This document shows, piece after piece, positions 37,338 to 46,411 of a DNA stretch of 58,790 nucleotides. The translations under genes and the position numbers were made by a program. This DNA comes from Sphingobacteriales bacterium 16-39-50 (lineage in GTDB: Bacteria > Bacteroidota > Bacteroidia > Sphingobacteriales > Sphingobacteriaceae), in the NCBI GenBank assembly GCA_002257025.1, contig NCHA01000023.1, forward strand, positions 1 through 58,790, in the 5' to 3' direction. Each line of letters begins with the position of its first letter. The stretch's first letter is position 1. Below the pieces are notes generated by a model that was not told where the DNA came from, did no database searches, and was given only the letters and a program-made list of their open reading frames with translations.

Positions 37338-37426
37338 AATGTTAGATTAGATTGCTAATTTAACAAACATGTTTGCAATTCTTCTGCGATGACATAAAAA
37401 TTTAAATTTGCTAAAAGCACATATTG

Positions 37427-39034
37427 ATGAAGAAAATAATAGGAATTACAACGGCTTTAGTCCTCATAGTGATTTCTCTTGCATATTTATACTTTTCGAA
37501 TCTCAACGTAAGCAGCCGGAATAATGACCGTGTGCTTTCCGAAATACCTGCTGAAGCCTCCCTTATTTTTCAATACCCCAACGACAAAAGCTTGTATGAA
37601 ATCTTTTCAGATTATACTGTTTTTGATACTATCATCGGTACTCAGTCTAAAAAAGAATTGGCTTGGATAAAAGACTTTTTGATTAGTAAGAAGGATTTGA
37701 CTGATCTAACTGAAGGGCAAAAGGTCTTTTTATCATTTCATCCATCCAAAACTGATAGTGTTCACTTTTTGTGGTCAATCCAGTTAAAGCAGAACATTTC
37801 GATTAATGACCTAAGAAATATACTGTCCGGACTTTCAGATATCAGGATATCTATGAAAGAAAGATCAGTTTTGGAAATCAATATTAATGAACTGAAACGG
37901 CCTTTTTATCTCTGTATCGATAAAGGCATTGCAAGAGGAAGCTTTTCAGCTGAACTTATCAATCAGACTATTGACAACAAAACAAAGAAGATTAGCCAGT
38001 TATTTATAAAAGAAATTAACACCGGGCTAAACAAAGACGCAAATGCATTAGCCCATCTTTTTATTAACTATAACAAACCCGGCTTTCTAAAACCCTATTT
38101 CAGACGAAAATTAGGCGATAACATGGAGATGTTCGAAAGCTTTTCTGGTTATTCAAGTCTGGAGCTGAATTACAAAACTGATGTAATGATGTTTAATGGA
38201 ATAAGCAGAATACCCTCCGTTAAAGACAGCTACATCCCTATTTTCCTGAATCAAAAACCCGTTAAAAATACAATTAAACTTGTGATGCCATATAATACAG
38301 CAAGTTCGATAACATATGGCATTTCGGATTATTCAAGGTATAAGAAAGACCTGGATGTAATATTTGAAGCCAGAGCTGAGCTTGACACGCTCAACAGGCA
38401 AATAGAAAAAATCAGATCTGAAACCGGTATAAATCCGGAAAGGGACATGATTAAATTATGGGCTAAGGAAATGAGTACTCTTCATCTTTCAACCTCCGAG
38501 AGCCTGGGAATAATAAAAGTAAGTGATGGAAGCAAACTGCAGTTCTTACTTGACCCAATGAGTTCATTTTATTCACCAACAGTTAGAAGGATGAATTACA
38601 ATAATCTGTTCTATTTCTATTTTGGAGATCCAATGAAAAGGTATTCCAAACCTTTCTTCACAATTACAGACAACCTGCTGATCCTTTCAAATTCACCATC
38701 AAGTATCCAGCGGTTTTTAAATAATTACAATTCCGGGCGATTACTTCATAAATCTGATGCTTTTATTCAATTCGATCAACTGGTTGCTGATCAGAGTAAT
38801 GTTTCATTTGTACTATATTTAAATAATGCAGAAATTTTGTTAAGAAACTCTCTTAAGAGCAATTATAGTCAGATCTTTAGGAGTAAAAATTATGGAATAA
38901 AAGATCTCTATGCTATGTCGTACCAACTGACCAGTAACAATGAATATTTTTTTACTAATTTTTACACCACTTATAAAAATATAAAGACAGCATCTGAGAC
39001 AGATTTATTCGTAGATAGTATTGGAAGCAACTAA
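37427..39034 (+). CDS. DUF3352-like exported/membrane-anchored protein
   Basis: A 535-residue protein with one N-terminal hydrophobic helix (about 3-25) followed by a large presumably periplasmic domain rich in beta structure. EIPAEASLIFQYPNDKSLYE and an internal LILSNSPSSIQRFLNNY resemble the DUF3352 family of Bacteroidota envelope proteins; assignment is tentative. It ends 7 bases before a beta-barrel-like gene on the same strand, and the pair is probably an operon acting at the envelope. The start is the ATG at 37427, one codon after a TTG. Confidence 0.7.
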   Translation: MKKIIGITTALVLIVISLAYLYFSNLNVSSRNNDRVLSEIPAEASLIFQYPNDKSLYEIFSDYTVFDTIIGTQSKKELAWIKDFLISKKDLTDLTEGQKVFLSFHPSKTDSVHFLWSIQLKQNISINDLRNILSGLSDIRISMKERSVLEININELKRPFYLCIDKGIARGSFSAELINQTIDNKTKKISQLFIKEINTGLNKDANALAHLFINYNKPGFLKPYFRRKLGDNMEMFESFSGYSSLELNYKTDVMMFNGISRIPSVKDSYIPIFLNQKPVKNTIKLVMPYNTASSITYGISDYSRYKKDLDVIFEARAELDTLNRQIEKIRSETGINPERDMIKLWAKEMSTLHLSTSESLGIIKVSDGSKLQFLLDPMSSFYSPTVRRMNYNNLFYFYFGDPMKRYSKPFFTITDNLLILSNSPSSIQRFLNNYNSGRLLHKSDAFIQFDQLVADQSNVSFVLYLNNAEILLRNSLKSNYSQIFRSKNYGIKDLYAMSYQLTSNNEYFFTNFYTTYKNIKTASETDLFVDSIGSN

Positions 39035-39041
39035 TTAAACC

Positions 39042-40478
39042 ATGATTTTAAGCCGAAACAAAATATCTTTAATTAAGCTGTTTCTTGTAATATTTCTACT
39101 CTTTGGACTAATAAGGACCAGTTATTCTCAGCAGTATTCTCTTTATAACAGTCGTACCTTGTATGACAGTTTCGAAAATCCATCCCAAAGAGCCTATCAG
39201 GTAGACACTAGTCGTCGCTTTGCATTCAATTTCCTTATCCCAACAATCAGCCTGAATACAACATTTTCTGGCCCTGCAGAACCTGCATTTAAATCCCTTA
39301 TTTATGATGGTGTATTCAATGGCCGTGATATCACCCTGGGTGAGAATAAGATGAATACCTTGAGCTTCGGTTCGAATAATTACATCGCGATGCTGCGTGT
39401 ATTGAAGGCTGTAAAAAAATATAAGGAAATGGGAATTAGCTGGCAGATTCGCAACGATGGAAGGGCAAGTGTAACCAATGAGGTTTTTGCGATTTTTGAC
39501 GATTATCGTGTATTCAATGCCAGCAACCTGAGTAATCTCTTCAATATTAAAGGATATAATCAGTCATACCACCAGTTCAGTTTTGCATACAGGCAGAATT
39601 ATACAAAGCGCTTTTCAGTCGGCGCTAAGTTCAGCTTGTTAAGCGGTATAAGTTATACCGCATTAAAGGTGGATAAATCTGAAATAAACATGGATGAAGC
39701 AAATGATGAGTTCGATGTTTCAGTAAAGGGACAGCTCAGGTCGAGTTTTAAATTTGATAACTTTCAACGACAAATGATTAATCCCAACTTTAAAAATCCT
39801 GGGCTATCAATTACCGCCGGAGCTTCATATCGACTTCGGGACGGGTGGTCTATATTAGGGAATATGAAGGATATCGGTTTTATTAAATGGAACAAAGAAG
39901 CTTATGAATATAATTTTGATACCGGGCAAATCATTATTCAGAATGCCTCAAATTCAAGTGCGGATGACAGGCTCGCCGACAGTCTGGACACAAGGATAAG
40001 TAGAGCGTCAATTAATAAATCCTATGTAAGTATGATCAATGGTAAGGCTGAATTGATGCTGAGCAAGGAATTTGGAAATTACAAACCAAACCTGATACTT
40101 TCCAAAACTATTTACTATGATGGTGGAGATCTGGTACTGGTCAATAATTACCATTTAAAAAATCATGTCCTTACCGCATCAGCTGCCTACAATACGACCG
40201 GGATATTACAGATAGGTGGGCAGTATATGATAAAAACTCCAAATGTCGAATTCTACATAGGTAGTGATCAGCTTTTAAAAAGCTATGAAATGCTAAGAAA
40301 TTATACCAAAAGTGCTTCACCTTACTCCAGTGGCTATACCGGTGTCTCATTTTATATGGGATTCGGTTTAAAATTTGGAAGTGTTTTGGAGCATCAGGCG
40401 AATGCGAACAAAATTTCAGGATTCAGAAAAAATCCTATCGGAAAATTCATAAAGGGACTGGTTGGGAAAAAGGATTAA
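39042..40478 (+). CDS. DUF5723-like outer-membrane beta-barrel protein
   Basis: A 478-residue protein with a signal peptide (ISLIKLFLVIFLLFGLIRTSYSQ) and alternating hydrophobic strands through to the C-terminus. The opening QQYSLYNSRTLYDSFENPSQ, with asparagine-proline near the start of the mature chain, resembles DUF5723 and other PorV/PorP-like Bacteroidota barrels. Probable partner of the upstream DUF3352-like protein. Its last four bases overlap the convergent tsaB stop. Function unknown. Confidence 0.78.
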   Translation: MILSRNKISLIKLFLVIFLLFGLIRTSYSQQYSLYNSRTLYDSFENPSQRAYQVDTSRRFAFNFLIPTISLNTTFSGPAEPAFKSLIYDGVFNGRDITLGENKMNTLSFGSNNYIAMLRVLKAVKKYKEMGISWQIRNDGRASVTNEVFAIFDDYRVFNASNLSNLFNIKGYNQSYHQFSFAYRQNYTKRFSVGAKFSLLSGISYTALKVDKSEINMDEANDEFDVSVKGQLRSSFKFDNFQRQMINPNFKNPGLSITAGASYRLRDGWSILGNMKDIGFIKWNKEAYEYNFDTGQIIIQNASNSSADDRLADSLDTRISRASINKSYVSMINGKAELMLSKEFGNYKPNLILSKTIYYDGGDLVLVNNYHLKNHVLTASAAYNTTGILQIGGQYMIKTPNVEFYIGSDQLLKSYEMLRNYTKSASPYSSGYTGVSFYMGFGLKFGSVLEHQANANKISGFRKNPIGKFIKGLVGKKD

Positions 40479-41170
40479 TCGTTACTTTTTGTAGATTTTG
40501 TAAGCAGAAAGTCCTTTAAATAGAAAGGCTCAAAGTAAGCTACATTCTCTGTTTCACCATTGCTCAACTTTCTGCAGGCTAAAAAGTTGAGATCTTTTGC
40601 CGAGTTTGTAAAATCCATGAATCTGATATTATTTTGATCCGAAAATAATTCCTTAAACTTACTGGCACCATCTCCAAACAATACAAGCTTTTTGCTTTTA
40701 AACTCATCAAAAGAAGAAGCATCCACAATCTTTGCACTCACTGCTTCAATGACTTTGAGATCATTCTGAAAAATACCTGTATAGACCTCCATTCTTCTGG
40801 CATCAATCATTGGAATCAGCAAATCTGAATCCTCAATATCGTTTTGGGACAACAGACCGGATGCCATGGCTTCGAGAGTATCTATTCCCAATAAAGGAAT
40901 ATCAAGGGCATAGCAGAGTCCCTTTGCGGTTGATACCCCTATCCTAAGACCTGTGTATGATCCCGGCCCTTTACTTACTGCGACGGCTTTCAGATCAGAA
41001 TATTTTTTACCTGCTTTGATCATCAATTCTTCTATAAACAGAGTGATATGGCTCGCATGGATATTCCGCTCATTAGCTTCCTTAAAGGCAATGATTTTTC
41101 CATTCTCACTTAAGGCCACCGAGCAACTGCTTGTAGCAGTTTCAAGAAGTAAAATCAGTTGATCATTCAT
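40475..41170 (-). CDS. tsaB: tRNA N6-threonylcarbamoyladenosine biosynthesis protein TsaB
   Basis: A 231-residue ASKHA-fold protein that with TsaD and TsaE makes t6A37 in ANN-decoding tRNAs. The N-terminus LLLETATSSCSVALSENG and the block SKGPGSYTGLRIGVSTAKGL are diagnostic. TsaB lacks catalytic metal ligands and scaffolds TsaD. It lies downstream of yidD in the rpmH-rnpA-yidD-tsaB run. Cytoplasmic. Confidence 0.95.
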   Translation of the reverse strand: MNDQLILLLETATSSCSVALSENGKIIAFKEANERNIHASHITLFIEELMIKAGKKYSDLKAVAVSKGPGSYTGLRIGVSTAKGLCYALDIPLLGIDTLEAMASGLLSQNDIEDSDLLIPMIDARRMEVYTGIFQNDLKVIEAVSAKIVDASSFDEFKSKKLVLFGDGASKFKELFSDQNNIRFMDFTNSAKDLNFLACRKLSNGETENVAYFEPFYLKDFLLTKSTKSND

Positions 41171-41207
41171 AGATACAAAGGAGCGAAATTATGGACAAAG
41201 AAAAAAC

Positions 41208-41444
41208 TCATGGAACCGGATCATGCCCGTGCCCGCCCCAGGGATGGCATCTGCCAATCCTCTTTATTGTGAGCCAAGCACCTTTAAAAGGCCCATGTTT
41301 CTTTATTGCCTCAATCCCATAATGAGAGCAGGTCGGGGTAAAACGGCATGATTTTCCCAGAATTGGTGAAATAAGATTCTGATAAATCCAGATCAGAAAT
41401 AGAAAAAATACAGAAAATACCGATTTAATTATCCTTTTCAACAT
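41208..41444 (-). CDS. yidD: Membrane protein insertion efficiency factor
   Basis: A 78-residue YidD with an amphipathic N-terminal helix ([20 protein letters not shown]) and the conserved cysteine block [15 protein letters not shown], then [18 protein letters not shown]. It assists YidC-dependent membrane insertion. It overlaps the end of rnpA by 20 bases, the standard rpmH-rnpA-yidD order. Confidence 0.95.
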   Translation of the reverse strand: MLKRIIKSVFSVFFLFLIWIYQNLISPILGKSCRFTPTCSHYGIEAIKKHGPFKGAWLTIKRIGRCHPWGGHGHDPVP

Positions 41445-41829
41445 GACTGCTCAGGTATAATTTCTTAAAACGGTTCAAAGCATCTTTAAACTTCTTCTCG
41501 AGGAATGGGTATTCTCCTATTTCATTACCGATATAAGTAATTCCCAGGGTCAATCCTGATGAATGTTCATTCAGGAAAGAAAAAAGATATTCGGATTTAT
41601 TAAGGCGATATAGTTCGCGAATTCTACGCTTAATCAGGTTCCGGTCAACCGCACGCTTAAATCTCTTTTTCGGGACACTGATCAAAACCTGTACCGGATT
41701 TACTGGATTGGCAAGTTCAGAAAGCCAAACAATGCGGAAGGGATAAACTAAAAAAGAAGAACCGTCAGTAAAAAGCTTTTCTATAAGCTTAACATTACAT
41801 AACCGTTCTTCTTTTTTAAAACTGTACAT
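41425..41829 (-). CDS. rnpA: Ribonuclease P protein component
   Basis: A 134-residue RnpA, the protein subunit of RNase P, with the conserved basic helix [20 protein letters not shown] and the N-terminal [20 protein letters not shown]. Overlaps yidD and follows rpmH. The RNase P RNA gene is not seen in the window. Confidence 0.95.
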   Translation of the reverse strand: MYSFKKEERLCNVKLIEKLFTDGSSFLVYPFRIVWLSELANPVNPVQVLISVPKKRFKRAVDRNLIKRRIRELYRLNKSEYLFSFLNEHSSGLTLGITYIGNEIGEYPFLEKKFKDALNRFKKLYLSSHVEKDN

Positions 41830-41906
41830 TTTGACTGTTATTTAGCCTGATTTACAAACAGATATTGATCTGCGTAATTCGTAAGGCTACGAAAACACAA
41901 TCAAAA

Positions 41907-42065
41907 TTATGCTTTATGGCGACGCTCGTCAGAGACAGATAGTCTTTTTCTACCTTTAGCTCTTCTTGATGCTAATACTCTTCTTCCGTTTGCACTGCTC
42001 ATGCGCTCTCTAAACCCGTGCTTATTTCTTCTTTTTCTTTGAGAAGGCTGGAATGTTCTTTTCAT
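41907..42065 (-). CDS. rpmH: 50S ribosomal protein L34
   Basis: A 52-residue, very basic protein translated from the ATG at 42065 to the TAA at 41907. It starts [20 protein letters not shown], continues with [20 protein letters not shown] and ends [11 protein letters not shown], which is L34. First gene of the rpmH-rnpA-yidD-tsaB run, 77 bases upstream of rnpA. A consensus promoter lies upstream. dnaA is not adjacent. Confidence 0.97.
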   Translation of the reverse strand: MKRTFQPSQRKRRNKHGFRERMSSANGRRVLASRRAKGRKRLSVSDERRHKA

Positions 42066-42103
42066 GACTTATTTATCTATTATTGCTCTAAAAAACAGGA
42101 GTG

Positions 42104-42134
42104 CAAATATAAGGTTGATTTTTCACAATTCAAA
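42104..42134 (-). promoter_or_regulatory. Consensus Bacteroidota promoter of rpmH
   Basis: On the minus strand, TTTG (42134-42131), a 19-base spacer, then TATATTTG (42111-42104), 38 bases upstream of the ATG. The best match to the TTTG / TAnnTTTG consensus in the window. Confidence 0.8.
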
Positions 42135-42193
42135 CAATTGAATTAAAAATATCCTTACCTTCCTTTAATTAATCCCCGAAACAGCTCAAAAAT

Positions 42194-43066
42194 ATGAAAT
42201 TTAACTTCTTTATTTTTCTTGTATTTTTCACTTTTCCTGCATTATCACAGTTAAAATCTGAGAATTACAAAATCTATGATAGCAAGGCTAAGAAGATCTG
42301 TACACTGGAGGAAATTGTCAGTGTTCTTTCCGAAAAGGATGCTGTTTTCTTTGGAGAGGAGCATAATGATCCAACAGGGCACCAGCTTGAAATAGAAATT
42401 CTCAGGATGCTTCACCTTAAAAACGGAAAAAAGCAGGCACTTTCAATGGAAATGTTCGAAACTGATGTGCAACAAGTATTGAACGAGTATCTTCAGAACC
42501 TGATCCGTGAAAAGAATTTCATAAAAGAATCAAGATCATGGAATAACTACACAGACTATAAACCTATGATTGAATATTCCCGCGAGCAGGGCATACAGGT
42601 TATTGCAGCCAATACTCCAAACCGATACGTGAATATCGTTACGCGAAAAGGATTGTCCGGGCTTGATTCTTTAAATAAAACAGCCAGAAAATGGCTACCA
42701 CCTCTGCCCATTGATACTGCTGCAGGGAAATACTATGATAATTTCTTAAAGACCATGGGCGGGCACAAAGTCCCGGGGATGGAAATATACCAGGCTCAGA
42801 ACTTATGGGACAGTGGCATGGCATGGTCAATCATCAAATACCTTAAAAAGCACAAGAATGATAAAATATTCCACGTTGCAGGCCACTTTCACAGTGATGA
42901 AAAACTTGGTACTGTTGCCCAGGTAATAAAGCTAAGACCTTCGCTAAAAATAACAAACATTTCATCCTTCTCAGATCGCACCTTCAATAATCCTGACTGG
43001 AAAAAATTTACGCATCTGGGTGATTATATCATCATAACCAACCCAGAGCTTAAAAGAACCTATTGA
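42194..43066 (+). CDS. ChaN-family haem-binding-like lipoprotein/exported protein
   Basis: A 290-residue exported protein (signal FNFFIFLVFFTFPALSQ) of the ChaN / Cofac_haem_bdg (DUF399) family. Signatures are DAVFFGEEHNDPTGHQLEIE, the MEMF strand and the C-terminal VAGHFHSDEKLG. ChaN binds haem as a dimer in Campylobacter and related members are linked to iron uptake, so iron scavenging is a family-based guess. No TonB receptor is adjacent. The stop abuts the convergent mscL stop. Confidence 0.87.
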   Translation: MKFNFFIFLVFFTFPALSQLKSENYKIYDSKAKKICTLEEIVSVLSEKDAVFFGEEHNDPTGHQLEIEILRMLHLKNGKKQALSMEMFETDVQQVLNEYLQNLIREKNFIKESRSWNNYTDYKPMIEYSREQGIQVIAANTPNRYVNIVTRKGLSGLDSLNKTARKWLPPLPIDTAAGKYYDNFLKTMGGHKVPGMEIYQAQNLWDSGMAWSIIKYLKKHKNDKIFHVAGHFHSDEKLGTVAQVIKLRPSLKITNISSFSDRTFNNPDWKKFTHLGDYIIITNPELKRTY

Positions 43067-43480
43067 TTATTTATTCTGACTTTTCAGCAAATCCCTGATT
43101 TCAGCTAACAGAACTTCCTCAGCACCCGGAGGAGCAGGAGCCGCCGGGGCTGCCTCTTCCTTACGCTTAAGGGTATTAATGGCCTTGATAACTGCGAATA
43201 TACACAGGGACACGATCAGGAATTGAATAACAGTGTTTATGAAATTCCCGTAACGAATTGCAACTTCTTCTACTTTATTAATAGCATCTGCAGTAACAAG
43301 CACCAGCTTTTTGTCCGCAAAATCAACCCCACCCAAAAGATAACCTATTGGAGGCATCAAAACATCATCAACCAATGAGGTGATTATTTTTCCAAATGCA
43401 GCTCCGATAATAACACCCACGGCGAGATCTATCACATTTCCTTTTGAGATGAATTCCTTAAATTCCTTTACAATAGCCAT
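43067..43480 (-). CDS. mscL: Large-conductance mechanosensitive channel
   Basis: A 137-residue MscL that opens under membrane tension to release solutes on osmotic downshock. N-terminal [20 protein letters not shown], pore helix [28 protein letters not shown] and the cytoplasmic C-terminal helix ending [14 protein letters not shown] are all present, separated by a Pro/Ala-rich linker. The ATG at 43480 gives the standard N-terminus; the 30 upstream in-frame codons are rejected. Confidence 0.96.
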   Translation of the reverse strand: MAIVKEFKEFISKGNVIDLAVGVIIGAAFGKIITSLVDDVLMPPIGYLLGGVDFADKKLVLVTADAINKVEEVAIRYGNFINTVIQFLIVSLCIFAVIKAINTLKRKEEAAPAAPAPPGAEEVLLAEIRDLLKSQNK

Positions 43481-43631
43481 AATTTTATGATTTTGTCCAT
43501 TCTTAAATTTATATATTTTTTTAAAGAAACAAACACAAATTATGCTCGTATATCTTTCTGTTACAAACATATTTCAAGGATGTCTATTTCATCCATCATT
43601 AATTATGTAAATTTACCGGAGAATTCACCTT

Positions 43632-45101
43632 ATGTTAAGACAAAACCTTCAACAAAAACTTCTTCAAAAGCTATCTCCGCAGCAGATTCAGTTCATCAAA
43701 TTACTGCAGGTACCTACAGTTTCCCTTGATACCCGCATAAAGGAAGAGCTGGAAGACAATCCGGCTCTTGAAGATTTAAGTCTGGCCAACATGAATGAGC
43801 CTGTTGAAGAATACCCTGATCGGGATCCGGAGGATGATAATTTCAATCAAGAAGATTCACAGGAAAGTTCGGATGAATTTAATGTAGATGATTACCTCCA
43901 GGACGATAACATTAATGATTACGGTTCAAAATATGAGCAGAATGGGGATGATGATGATCGCAAAGAAATACCTATTGCCGTTCAGAGCTCTTTTTTTGAA
44001 AGTTTACAAGCACAATTAGACCTTTTACCACTTTCAGATAAGGATTTCAGGATAGGACAACAATTAATCGGAAGTCTGGATGATGATGGATATCTCCGGA
44101 GACCGGTTACCTCACTGGTGGATGATCTCGCATTTTCTCAAAATGTATTTGCAGAAGATGAAGAGGTTAATGAAATGCTCAAAGTGATACAATCCTTTGA
44201 CCCGGCAGGAGTTGGTGCAAGAGACTTACAGGAATGTTTACTTATCCAGTTAAGAAAAAAAGACCCTAATCCTATCATCCAGAAAGCAATCATGGTTGTT
44301 GAGGATTATCTTGATGAGTTTACAAAAAAACACTATGATAAGCTGGAACGTTCATTAAATATGGACTCTGAAGAGCTAAAAGAAGTAGTGAATGAAATTC
44401 TTAAACTTAATCCTAAACCTGGCGACTCCAATGCTGTGACTACCAAACAGCTGCAGATTATACCAGATTTTCATATCAGCAATAATGACGGGATACTATT
44501 CCTGACCCTGAATTCAAAAAATGCACCAGAACTTAGGGTAAGCCGCTCCTATCAGGATATGTTTGAACATTATGATAAAACCGCTGAGAAAGACAAAAAA
44601 CTTAAAGAAGCAGTTCAATTTGTAAAACAAAAACTGGATTCAGCAAAATGGTTTATTGATGCAATTAAGCAAAGGCAGCAAACATTGCTAAAAACGATGA
44701 AGGCTATCATGGATTATCAATACGAGTATTTTCTTACCGGCGATGATAAGAATTTAAAGCCAATGATCTTAAAGGATATTGCCGACCGCATTGGTATGGA
44801 TATTTCAACAGTTTCGCGGGTGGCTAATTCAAAATATGTGCAGACTGAATTCGGAACCTTTCTATTAAAATCATTCTTTTCTGAAGCCATACAAATGGAT
44901 AGTGGTGAAGAAGTTTCAAACAAGGAAGTAAAAAAGATCCTCGAAGAGTGTATCGGAAAAGAAGATAAACGCCGCCCACTTGCTGATGAAAAACTAACAG
45001 AAATTCTGAAGGAAAAGGGATACAATATCGCCAGAAGAACTGTGGCAAAATACCGGGAAGCAATGAATATTCCGGTTGCGAGGTTAAGGAAAGAACTTTA
45101 A
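43632..45101 (+). CDS. rpoN: RNA polymerase sigma-54 factor
   Basis: A 489-residue sigma-54. Region I is Gln/Leu-rich (LRQNLQQKLLQKLSPQQIQFIKLLQ), an acidic region II follows (about 45-115), then the core-binding domain and the C-terminal RpoN box ARRTVAKYREAMNIPVARLR. It directs transcription needing AAA+ enhancer-binding proteins; none is encoded here. Monocistronic. The 98-base gap to the convergent gene is almost all heptamer repeat. Confidence 0.97.
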   Translation: MLRQNLQQKLLQKLSPQQIQFIKLLQVPTVSLDTRIKEELEDNPALEDLSLANMNEPVEEYPDRDPEDDNFNQEDSQESSDEFNVDDYLQDDNINDYGSKYEQNGDDDDRKEIPIAVQSSFFESLQAQLDLLPLSDKDFRIGQQLIGSLDDDGYLRRPVTSLVDDLAFSQNVFAEDEEVNEMLKVIQSFDPAGVGARDLQECLLIQLRKKDPNPIIQKAIMVVEDYLDEFTKKHYDKLERSLNMDSEELKEVVNEILKLNPKPGDSNAVTTKQLQIIPDFHISNNDGILFLTLNSKNAPELRVSRSYQDMFEHYDKTAEKDKKLKEAVQFVKQKLDSAKWFIDAIKQRQQTLLKTMKAIMDYQYEYFLTGDDKNLKPMILKDIADRIGMDISTVSRVANSKYVQTEFGTFLLKSFFSEAIQMDSGEEVSNKEVKKILEECIGKEDKRRPLADEKLTEILKEKGYNIARRTVAKYREAMNIPVARLRKEL

Positions 45102-45103
45102 TA

Positions 45104-45201
45104 GTATTGAGATATGAGTATTGAGTATTGAGATAAGGGACATTCTCCACTTTCAATTCTCCACTCTCAATTGTCAACTGTCAACTGTCAACTATCAATT
45201 A
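45104..45201. repeat. Period-7 tandem repeat filling the rpoN-porP gap
   Basis: Fourteen heptamers in one phase, starting two bases after the rpoN stop and ending four bases before the convergent stop at 45206: GTATTGA, GATATGA, GTATTGA, GTATTGA, GATAAGG, GACATTC, TCCACTT, TCAATTC, TCCACTC, TCAATTG, TCAACTG, TCAACTG, TCAACTA, TCAATTA. The first half is purine-start, the second half TCNA-type. The CAACTGT unit is shared with the tract at 33664-33740. Confidence 0.93.
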
Positions 45202-45205
45202 ACCG

Positions 45206-46222
45206 TTACCAGCTTTTCTGCGGGCAACTCACCTTATAACGGTTATTAAGAAATATTCCAAGCACAATTTCATGTGAGCCATTACTTACAGTGTTCAGGC
45301 CTGACGTAGTAAGGTCGTAAGAATAACCAATGTTCATAAATGAACCTACATTAAAACCGGCCATTCCTGCGAATGCATCATCCTTGCGGTAACTGCCACC
45401 AACCCAAAAGCGATCCTTATAGGCTAGTTTTAAGTTTACATCTACAGAAGCGGGAACCGGTGTCACAATTTTTAATAAGGCAGATGGGATTGCAGCAAAA
45501 TCGTCCCCCAGGTAAACTTTGTATCCTGCAGTTACGAATATATGCGGTACTTTTCTTCCCTGATCATAAGTCACCGGGTCGTCGCTGAAACCTATCGGAC
45601 TTTTTAATAGTTGCTGTGCCGAAGCTCCTGCAAAAAACCGGGGTCCGTAAAGCCAGATCCCGGCGCTCATATCAGGCTTGAAATTATCATAATTACCATT
45701 TCCGATTGCCTGATCATTTGGATTTTCAAGTACCAGACCAGAGCGGTCAAGGTAGATCTTCGAAATTCCGGCAGCTAATCCTACAGAAACATTCACCTGT
45801 TCTGTGATTCCAATATGATAGGCATAATTCAGGTTAACATCTGTTCTGGAAATAGGTCCTGCCTTGTCAGAAACAGCAGTAAAACCTACACCATGATGGG
45901 GTTCAGAAGCCATGTAATTCTGCAAATAACTCCGGCTATTGGGATTGCTTCCCCCACCCTGTGGCATAGAGGTGGATGTTCCATATAGAAAATTTTTGCC
46001 TAAGGGTGCATGAATTGATATATAGGAAGTAACCGGTGCACCATCAAGTCCCTGCCACTGAGCACGATATCCAGCTTTTACGTCAACATAATTCTCAATT
46101 CCCGCAATCGCAGGATTCAAAATAAAATTATTCATGACATACTGAGTATACTGAGGCTTTTGCTGAGCAAGCACAAACTGGCAAATCAGAAAAGAAAATA
46201 AAAAAGCCGCAATTCTTTTCAT
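45206..46222 (-). CDS. PorP/SprF family type IX secretion outer-membrane protein
   Basis: A 338-residue outer-membrane barrel with signal RIAAFLFSFLICQFVLAQ and the PorP/SprF opening QQKPQYTQYVMNNFILNPAIAG. Family members assist secretion or surface attachment of one particular type-IX cargo encoded next door, here the 907-residue protein upstream. The ATG at 46222 removes a non-signal N-terminal extension of 24 codons. The stop faces rpoN across the heptamer tract. Confidence 0.92.
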   Translation of the reverse strand: MKRIAAFLFSFLICQFVLAQQKPQYTQYVMNNFILNPAIAGIENYVDVKAGYRAQWQGLDGAPVTSYISIHAPLGKNFLYGTSTSMPQGGGSNPNSRSYLQNYMASEPHHGVGFTAVSDKAGPISRTDVNLNYAYHIGITEQVNVSVGLAAGISKIYLDRSGLVLENPNDQAIGNGNYDNFKPDMSAGIWLYGPRFFAGASAQQLLKSPIGFSDDPVTYDQGRKVPHIFVTAGYKVYLGDDFAAIPSALLKIVTPVPASVDVNLKLAYKDRFWVGGSYRKDDAFAGMAGFNVGSFMNIGYSYDLTTSGLNTVSNGSHEIVLGIFLNNRYKVSCPQKSW

Positions 46223-46411
46223 TAATACTTTATTTTGAGCGTTAAACTTATCATTATGATAATTCCAAAATCTAATCTCCTGCAAAAAACTCATAAAGAT
46301 AATTTGAACAAGTTAAAAAATCATTTTCATTGTCGAACTTCAATCTTATAATTAATTACAGCTAAAACTATACTAAAAGCTATTCAAAAAAATAGCCTCA
46401 ATTCCCGCCCC

